NCBI GenBank assembly: GCA_003695505.1
Contig: RFIY01000061.1
Location: 1 to 9,997 of the forward strand
Length of the DNA: 9,997 nucleotides
Direction: 5' to 3'
From: Candidatus Dadabacteria bacterium
GTDB lineage: Bacteria > J088
Part shown: in pieces, positions 5,497 through 9,997 of the stretch
Layout: every line of letters starts with the position of its first letter
How positions within the stretch are numbered: the stretch's first letter is position 1
Notes under the pieces: model-generated
The model's database searches: none
Seen by the model: the letters and a program-made list of their open reading frames with translations, nothing else
What the model was told of the DNA's origin: nothing
Translations under genes and position numbers: made by a program

Positions 5497-7352
5497 CGCC
5501 CATCTCCACGTCGGACAACCATCACGCCAGGAATCCGGGCGACCGCGGCCGCCAGCCGACTGATCGCATCGGCACCGGCCACGACCATCAGAGCTACGGC
5601 GAAGCCCGTACGCGACAGAGCGATTGCACACAGATCCGGAATCAGCCATTGCCGATCTGCGGCGGCGCGGATGCCGCGGATGCCGGGCAGGGCGCCGATC
5701 CGCTGCAACTGACCCATCTCAAACAGCAGCCAGGTAAGGGCGCCTGCAACGATCAACGCGGCCCCCAGCCAGAGGTGCAACCCGCGGACACCCATCCAGA
5801 TGCCGACCAGCCCGACCTCATCCGCCAGTGCGACACGACTGCCGCCCGTCACGGGCATGATCCAGGCGTCGATCCAGCCGAGTCCAAGCCAGTGCCCTTG
5901 TGCCGGCAGCGCAAACCAGGCGCCGCCCATCAACGCCACAGCCATCAGGAACAACGGCAACAACCCGGCAACGGATTCACCGGAAAGGCGGCCGCGCACT
6001 TCAGGCCGTCCACGCCAGACACCAAACCAGGTGTTCAGCCACAGGCTTGTCAAGCCTGTGGCCATGGCAAACCAGCAGGCGAGCAGCAGCAGCGCGGCAC
6101 CCGGTGCCCGAAGCGGGCTGGCAAGCCAGTGCCAGGCCATCGCCGTTCCGGTGCCGAACGGTCCAAACGGCGGCAGCATTCCGGCGAGTGCGGTTGCGGC
6201 CGTTGCGAGCAGGAAAGTTCCGGGCATGCGATCGCCGAGGCCGCCGAGCGCCTCGGCGAGATCCGCATCGGCGTCGGCGCCCGCCGCACGCACGCGCCGA
6301 ATCGTCAGATCCGTGCAGGCACCCAGCAGCAATGCGCCGGTCAACGCTGCCAGCAACCCGGGAATCGCTGCGGCAAAACCGCCATTGGCCACGGTCGCGA
6401 GCGAAAAGGCGACGGCCGCAAGCGCGGCGCCTGCGGGCGCCGGCACCAGCCGCCGGGCCGAAATCAACGGCGAAACCGCCACAAGCGCGCCGACGGCAAC
6501 CCAGATCTGGATGTCGTGCAGCAGTTCGGGGGTGAGCCGAAACACCGGCGCAAGCCGAATCAGCAGAAAGACCGCCGGCACGGCGGTCACGACGACCCCG
6601 GCCACCGCGGCCAGACTGCGCGGTGCGTCGGCGCGCAACACCAGCGCCGCCGACACGAGCACGGTACGAATGAACGCCGCGGCGAGCAGCAGACCCGCCA
6701 GCGCCTCGATCGCACGCAGCGGAATCATGGCCTCGTAGCGAAAGATCTGCCCAACCAGCGCGTAAACGTCCGCCGTCCCGGCGATACGCGCCGCGACGAC
6801 GACGGCACCGATCATGCAAACATCCGCCAGCAGATTGAGCAGCCAGAGTCCACGGACCGTTGCCTGCCGCAGCGCATCTTCGCTTCGCAGCCACCAGGCC
6901 TGCACGAACGCACCGAGAGACCAGCAGGCGGCAAACACCGCCAGGTGCCGCGACAGCAACGCCGTCGTCACAAAAAACAGGGCCGCGGCGGCGGAAGCGC
7001 CCATGCGCGGTCGCCCGAGCAACAGCGAAGCAAGACCGAACAACAGGCAGACCCCGGCAACCCAGACGACGGCAATCATCGCAAGGGGATCAAAAAGCAA
7101 TTCCGCCGCGAGATAGACATCGCCGATGCGCATCCAGGAGCCGGCCGACTGCACAAGGTGGCGCTTGTCCGGAATCAGCATCTGCATCTCGTAGCCAATC
7201 CGCAGTGCAAGGCCAAGCGTCGCGCCGGCAGCGCCCGTTGCCGCGAGTCCCGCCAGACGGCGTGACACGGGTTGCGCGACCCAGGCGAGCAGCCAGCCGG
7301 CCAACGGCAGGCAGACGAGCCAGATCAGCAGTGGATGTTCAAATGCCGGCAT
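5493..7352 (-). CDS. Degenerate NuoL-like (antiporter-like) multispanning membrane protein
   Basis: The product has 619 residues, close to NuoL (about 610). NuoL framework: WMRIGDVYLAAELLFDPLAM (73-92), the WIxxGDFxxxxxxxxDPLS region; IRLAPVFRLTPE (265-276), the IAR..PLFELSP region; LGGLGDRMPGTF (369-380), the MGGLxxxMPxT region; and AGMLPPFGPFGTGTAM (390-405), the AGIPPFxGFxSKDEI region. Channel residues are altered. The GWEGVG glutamate corresponds to Ser145 in ACWSLGAF; the KSAQ lysine corresponds to Arg229 in IRTVLV; the ALIHAATM histidine is absent (AAVAGVVVT); the HAFFKALLF lysine is Thr or Gly (LLAALTGALLL); and the SKDEI lysine is Thr. Many transmembrane helices remain. The ATG has no Shine-Dalgarno but shares its A with an upstream TGA, so coupled translation is likely. 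It probably pairs with the NuoM-like product in the inner membrane. Whether it moves ions is doubtful. Family assignment was made by eye. Confidence 0.8.
   Translation of the reverse strand: MPAFEHPLLIWLVCLPLAGWLLAWVAQPVSRRLAGLAATGAAGATLGLALRIGYEMQMLIPDKRHLVQSAGSWMRIGDVYLAAELLFDPLAMIAVVWVAGVCLLFGLASLLLGRPRMGASAAAALFFVTTALLSRHLAVFAACWSLGAFVQAWWLRSEDALRQATVRGLWLLNLLADVCMIGAVVVAARIAGTADVYALVGQIFRYEAMIPLRAIEALAGLLLAAAFIRTVLVSAALVLRADAPRSLAAVAGVVVTAVPAVFLLIRLAPVFRLTPELLHDIQIWVAVGALVAVSPLISARRLVPAPAGAALAAVAFSLATVANGGFAAAIPGLLAALTGALLLGACTDLTIRRVRAAGADADADLAEALGGLGDRMPGTFLLATAATALAGMLPPFGPFGTGTAMAWHWLASPLRAPGAALLLLACWFAMATGLTSLWLNTWFGVWRGRPEVRGRLSGESVAGLLPLFLMAVALMGGAWFALPAQGHWLGLGWIDAWIMPVTGGSRVALADEVGLVGIWMGVRGLHLWLGAALIVAGALTWLLFEMGQLQRIGALPGIRGIRAAADRQWLIPDLCAIALSRTGFAVALMVVAGADAISRLAAAVARIPGVMVVRRGDGR
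6038..6062. repeat. Perfect 25-base palindrome inside the NuoL-like gene
   Basis: Twelve-base arms, gccacaggcttg (6038-6049) and caagcctgtggc (6051-6062), are exact reverse complements around a single central base at 6050. In the coding strand the region encodes residues ATGLTSLW of a transmembrane helix. It could form a cruciform or bind a dimeric protein. No T-run follows on either strand, so it is not a standard terminator. Confidence 0.7.
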
Positions 7353-7489
7353 CAGTTGATCGGTTCGTCAGGCACGTTGCCCACGAACATGCGGGCACGG
7401 ACCCGATCGCATGAGACAACGCGATGGACGGGAAGCAGGTTTGTCGGGGGCACGTTCGGCGTGTTCCAGTTGTATTCCGTCTTCGTCAG
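7352..7489 (-). CDS. Possible small ORF coupled to the NuoL-like gene
   Basis: Between the molybdoenzyme stop and the NuoL-like ATG lie about 200 bases. One minus-strand frame there is open for 45 codons and ends in TGA sharing its A with the NuoL-like ATG (TGATG). Its third codon positions are about 75 percent G/C, like the neighbouring genes, and its content (TPNVPPTNLLPVHRVV, then FVGNVPDEPIN) looks protein-like. The weakness is the start: the frame opens after a TGA with CTG (7487-7489) and has only a GTG at codon 13, neither with a Shine-Dalgarno. The overlapping frame with ATG starts (at 7491-7493 and upstream) has poor third-position G/C. Possibilities are a small coupled protein with a weak start, a leader that delivers ribosomes to the NuoL-like gene, a frameshifted remnant, or chance. 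No family is recognised. Confidence 0.3.
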   Translation of the reverse strand: MTKTEYNWNTPNVPPTNLLPVHRVVSCDRVRARMFVGNVPDEPIN

Positions 7490-7524
7490 TCATCGGCGCG
7501 GAAATAGTGGCCATCGTGTCGATT

Positions 7525-7553
7525 ATCCTAAACGAATCCGGTTGCGCGGGCAA
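7525..7553 (-). promoter_or_regulatory. Weak candidate promoter ahead of the NuoL-like gene
   Basis: On the minus strand, TTGCCC (7553-7548) and TAGGAT (7530-7525) are spaced by 17 bases, each matching four of six consensus positions, within an AT-richer patch just after the molybdoenzyme stop. It could give the membrane pair and the CorC-like gene separate transcription. No terminator separates the two parts. Confidence 0.2.
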
Positions 7554-7556
7554 GCG

Positions 7557-9623
7557 TCAATGTCCGCTGCTGACGCGGCTCGCGGCGCCATCGCCAACAA
7601 TCTGGACGGTCCACCCGTTCATCCGATGCATGCCGCTGAATGGCTCGATCGCGTCGGCGCCCGCCGGAATCAGCGCATTGATGTTCGCCCCACGCATGCC
7701 GTGCGGGACGACAATCGTGTCAGGTGGCACGCCTTCATGTACCTCGTAGCGGCAGCGTATCGCCTGTGACCCACGTCTGAGCTGGACGCTTCCTGCCGCT
7801 TCCAGCGCGAGTCGCTCGGCCGTTTCTGGTGCAATCCAGGCGACGTCTTCGTGTGTTCGTTCGCGATCGGCGCCATGCAGCCAACTGTTGTGCCCGAGTC
7901 TGCGGCGACGGCCGAGCAACACCAGTTCGTCGGCTGCATGCGTCGCGATCTGTTGCGACGCCTCCTCGAACCGTTGTGCTTCGGCGGCAACGACGTCATT
8001 CCAGAACGTCAGCCCCCGCCTGGCGCCGCCGCGCCAGGTACCCGGTGCAGGCGCAGGCAGGCGCAGACGGCGCAACCCGGCGGCGAGGCGACGTCCGACC
8101 GCGCGACCCGCTGCGGATCGGGCAAGCTGCTCCGGCACCGACCCGTACAGTTGCGCGAGCAATCGATTGCCAAACAACGGTCGCCCGATCGCGATGCTCA
8201 GGTCTGCAAGGATCCGTGCATCATTTCGCGCATCCGCGGCCGGTGCAACCACCGCGCCGCTCGCACGCACCGTGTCGCCGAGCTGGAAGGTACTCGCGGT
8301 CGTCGCCACATCGAAGCGTTCGAGCCAGGTCGTCGCGGGCAGCACAACATCCGACAGCTCCGTCGTCCGGCTCGCAAAAATGTCCACCGTCACGAGCAGA
8401 TCGAGTCGTTCGAACGCGTCCTGCAGACGTCCGGCATCCGCCATCGTCGACAGCGGGTCGCCGGCCACACAGATCAGCGTACGGATGCGCTCGCTACCCG
8501 GCGTCAGAATTTCATCGGCGAGGATGCCGCCCGGCAGTGTACCCATGACGCCCGGATAACCACCAATCCGGCTGCGCTGATGGCGATCGCCGTATCCACC
8601 GCCAGGCAACCGCTTCGCCATCTGCACGGCGAGCGGATGAAACAGGTTGCCGCCAGCGGCGTCGAGGCCGCCACCGAGCAGCATCAACGCCTGCAGGCAG
8701 ACGTAGCTCAATGTGCCGAATCCGCCCTGATTCACACCAACCGACATGTGCAGCGCGCATCGCCCGCTCGCGATTTTTTCAGCCAGTTCGTCGACCGTCG
8801 CGACCGCCACGCCTGTCAGCTCGGCGGTGCGCTCAGCAGGCCAGCGTCCGGCCAGATCGAGCAGTTGCGCCAGTCCCGCATGGGGCAGCGCCGGATCAGG
8901 CTCGCGGTCGCGCAGGCGCTCGAGCAGTGACAGCAGCAGCCACGCATCGCGTCCTGGTCGAATCGGTACATGCCCACCCCAGCGCCTCACTGAATCGGTC
9001 GCGACCGGATCGACGATCGTGATCGTGCCGCCCCGATCGACCAGCCGGTCCAGCGCTGTCGCGCCACCATCAAGGTGGACAAAACTCGACTGACTGAGCA
9101 ACGGGTTGCTACCGAACAGGATCAGATGGTCGCAGCGTTCGACGTCCGGCAGCGGATGCACGACCGGGCTGCCGTAGACGATCCATGCTCCCGTGAATTT
9201 GTTGTTGCAGTCCTGGCTGCCGGCGGAGTACATATTGCGGCTGCCCAGCGACTTCTGCAGCGCCAGCATCGCCGGAGCCGCAAAGCTGTTGAACGCAGCG
9301 GGATTGCCGAAATAGATGCCAACGGAGTGCGCACCATATTGACGGATTTGGGGGCGAACCTGATCGCGGATCACGCGCAGCGCCTCGTCCCAGGTCGCGT
9401 CACGCCGCTGTGTCCCGCGTCCGACCTGGGGCGTGGTCAGCCGCTCGGGATGCCGCAACAGGGCACCGAATCGGGTACCTTTGGCGCAGGCGTAGCCGTG
9501 CCCGGCCGGGTCTTCGGCGTCCGGACGCAGGCGTACTCGATCCGCCGTGACGTCGGCCACCAGCGGACACGCAGCCTCACAGATCCGGCAAAACGTCCGT
9601 TCCTGTATATCAATACTGGACAT
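7557..9623 (-). CDS. Molybdopterin (bis-MGD) oxidoreductase with N-terminal 4Fe-4S site, substrate unknown
   Basis: The product has 688 residues and belongs to the complex iron-sulfur molybdoenzyme (formate dehydrogenase/BisC-like) superfamily. An N-terminal 4Fe-4S motif is formed by Cys12, Cys15, Cys19 and Cys46 (CRICEAACP, then YACAKG with the usual Lys48). Cofactor-binding segments include LFGSNPLLS (169-177), TIVDPVATD (202-210), IRPGRDAWLLLSLL (221-234), ICVAGDPLST (384-393) and VLPATTWLERFD (427-438). A C-terminal MGD domain contains LGHNSWLHG and ends near GMHRMNGWTVQIV. There is no twin-arginine signal, so it should be cytoplasmic. The active-site loop is SAGSQDCNNKF (133-143); it lacks the usual formate dehydrogenase Sec/Cys context, and Asp138 or Cys139 could be the molybdenum/tungsten ligand. 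Its ATG follows directly on the ATPase stop (TGAATG), with GGATGGAG as ribosome site. Electron transfer to or from the NuoL/NuoM-like pair is possible, but no iron-sulfur transfer subunit is encoded nearby. Confidence 0.85.
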   Translation of the reverse strand: MSSIDIQERTFCRICEAACPLVADVTADRVRLRPDAEDPAGHGYACAKGTRFGALLRHPERLTTPQVGRGTQRRDATWDEALRVIRDQVRPQIRQYGAHSVGIYFGNPAAFNSFAAPAMLALQKSLGSRNMYSAGSQDCNNKFTGAWIVYGSPVVHPLPDVERCDHLILFGSNPLLSQSSFVHLDGGATALDRLVDRGGTITIVDPVATDSVRRWGGHVPIRPGRDAWLLLSLLERLRDREPDPALPHAGLAQLLDLAGRWPAERTAELTGVAVATVDELAEKIASGRCALHMSVGVNQGGFGTLSYVCLQALMLLGGGLDAAGGNLFHPLAVQMAKRLPGGGYGDRHQRSRIGGYPGVMGTLPGGILADEILTPGSERIRTLICVAGDPLSTMADAGRLQDAFERLDLLVTVDIFASRTTELSDVVLPATTWLERFDVATTASTFQLGDTVRASGAVVAPAADARNDARILADLSIAIGRPLFGNRLLAQLYGSVPEQLARSAAGRAVGRRLAAGLRRLRLPAPAPGTWRGGARRGLTFWNDVVAAEAQRFEEASQQIATHAADELVLLGRRRRLGHNSWLHGADRERTHEDVAWIAPETAERLALEAAGSVQLRRGSQAIRCRYEVHEGVPPDTIVVPHGMRGANINALIPAGADAIEPFSGMHRMNGWTVQIVGDGAASRVSSGH

Positions 9624-9997
9624 TCAGTCTCCATCCTCATCTGATACATATTCGTGCTCGAGCCACTCCAGCGCGGCGTGTCCGATCTGAACCCATTCAC
9701 GACGCGCCTGATCGTGGCGCAGGCGCGCGGCAATCGCGGACAAGGGCACTTCGCCGTTCTCGACGTGCATCAGGGCCGTCGTGACAAACGGCACCCAGCC
9801 GGTCGTTCGGGACAATCCATCGATCGCTTCGTCCATATTTCGCGCCTCGAACAGAACCTTACGAGTCTCGGGGGTCGATACGAGGGCGTCCACGATGGCG
9901 ATGCGGCCATGGATGCCACGTCCTTCGCACAGCGAACATCCCTGGCCCACCATATGTCGAAACGGGCCATCCTGTTCGGGATCCCAGACGCGTTTCA
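9624..9997 (-). CDS. PilB/GspE-family secretion ATPase, C-terminal fragment (5' end outside window)
   Basis: The open frame continues to the right edge of the window, so the Walker motifs and N-terminal domains are not visible; the ATG at 9951-9953 is internal. About 123 residues are present. The segment GCSLCEGRGIHGRIAIVDAL matches the GCxxCxxxGxxGRxxIxExL zinc-region signature that follows the ATPase core in type IV pilus (PilB) and type II secretion (GspE) hexameric ATPases. The following part (TTGWVPFVTTALMHVENGEV, then PLSAIAARLR) corresponds to the usual C-terminal helices. An extra hydrophilic tail ends in EHEYVSDEDGD. Such ATPases power pilus or pseudopilus assembly at the cytoplasmic face of the inner membrane. 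The stop is directly followed by the molybdoenzyme ATG, an unusual operon partner. The exact subfamily cannot be fixed from this fragment. Confidence 0.75.
   Translation of the reverse strand, partial: KRVWDPEQDGPFRHMVGQGCSLCEGRGIHGRIAIVDALVSTPETRKVLFEARNMDEAIDGLSRTTGWVPFVTTALMHVENGEVPLSAIAARLRHDQARREWVQIGHAALEWLEHEYVSDEDGD

Noticed and set aside
5497-5649. 51-residue N-terminal extension of the NuoM-like protein to an upstream ATG
   Set aside because: The extension is Arg/Asp/Gly-rich and lies inside the NuoL-like gene; the ATG at 5494-5496 begins a typical first membrane helix and overlaps the upstream stop as ATGA.
5415-7265. 616-codon plus-strand open frame opposite the NuoL-like gene
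   Set aside because: Its translation is Arg/Gln/His/Pro-rich with no domain. It is the antisense shadow of a GC-rich membrane protein gene whose own frame has clear NuoL motifs and coupled starts.
3952-7352. Annotation of the membrane pair as ordinary complex I subunits NuoL and NuoM
   Set aside because: Key channel residues are missing and no other nuo gene flanks them, so a standard complex I role is not supported.
3952-7352. Carbon-uptake complex of the DabA/DabB type
   Set aside because: DabB is a NuoL-like protein, but no large DabA (DUF2309) partner is present next to the pair; the neighbours are a molybdoenzyme and a CorC-like gene.
7542-7553. Short TTGC-CCGC-GCAA hairpin just after the molybdoenzyme stop as a terminator
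   Set aside because: Only a 4-bp stem with no T-run following it; too weak to call.
7851-8930. 359-codon plus-strand open frame and several overlapping frames opposite the molybdoenzyme
   Set aside because: No recognisable domain and strongly Arg-biased composition; the minus strand has a full-length molybdopterin oxidoreductase with all cofactor motifs.

Overview
The window reads as chromosomal DNA of a GC-rich proteobacterium, most likely a gammaproteobacterium. This rests on GC-ending codons, tightly packed genes, a CobU-type cobamide kinase, a CorC/HlyC-type CBS protein and a PilB/GspE-type ATPase. No marker in the window fixes the species. There are no RNA genes, insertion sequences, CRISPR arrays or phage genes, and no gene-free stretch longer than about 205 bases.

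Layout. On the plus strand at the left are the 3' part of a zinc-type medium-chain alcohol dehydrogenase (1-717) and a bifunctional adenosylcobinamide kinase/guanylyltransferase, cobU (744-1337). Everything from 1358 to the right edge is on the minus strand. In transcription order it is: the 3' end of a PilB/GspE-like secretion ATPase (9997-9624), a cytoplasmic molybdopterin oxidoreductase (9623-7557), a possible small ORF (7489-7352), a degenerate NuoL-like membrane protein (7352-5493), a degenerate NuoM-like membrane protein (5496-3952), a CorC/HlyC-family CBS protein (3955-2651), and an acyl desaturase with a phasin-like tail (2524-1358).

The junctions from the ATPase to the CorC-like gene are very tight: TGA directly followed by ATG, then, after about 200 bp, TGATG, ATGA and ATGA. 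This suggests one co-translated unit, possibly with an internal promoter near 7540. The desaturase appears to be transcribed separately. It has a strong Shine-Dalgarno that selects a GTG start, a palindromic operator-like site overlapping a candidate -10 element, and a rho-independent terminator built into the last codons of the convergent cobU gene.

The most interesting unit is the molybdoenzyme followed by the NuoL-like and NuoM-like pair. Both membrane proteins keep the sequence framework of the complex I antiporter-like subunits. By eye, however, they have lost nearly all of the glutamate, lysine and histidine residues that conduct protons in true NuoL and NuoM. No NuoB/C/D/H/I-like gene, hydrogenase gene or separate iron-sulfur subunit lies in the window. 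The molybdoenzyme carries a 4Fe-4S motif but does not show the standard formate dehydrogenase Sec/Cys signature; an Asp-Cys pair sits near the expected metal-ligand position. A redox enzyme on a non-pumping antiporter-like scaffold is a reasonable hypothesis, but it is inference from gene order and missing residues only.
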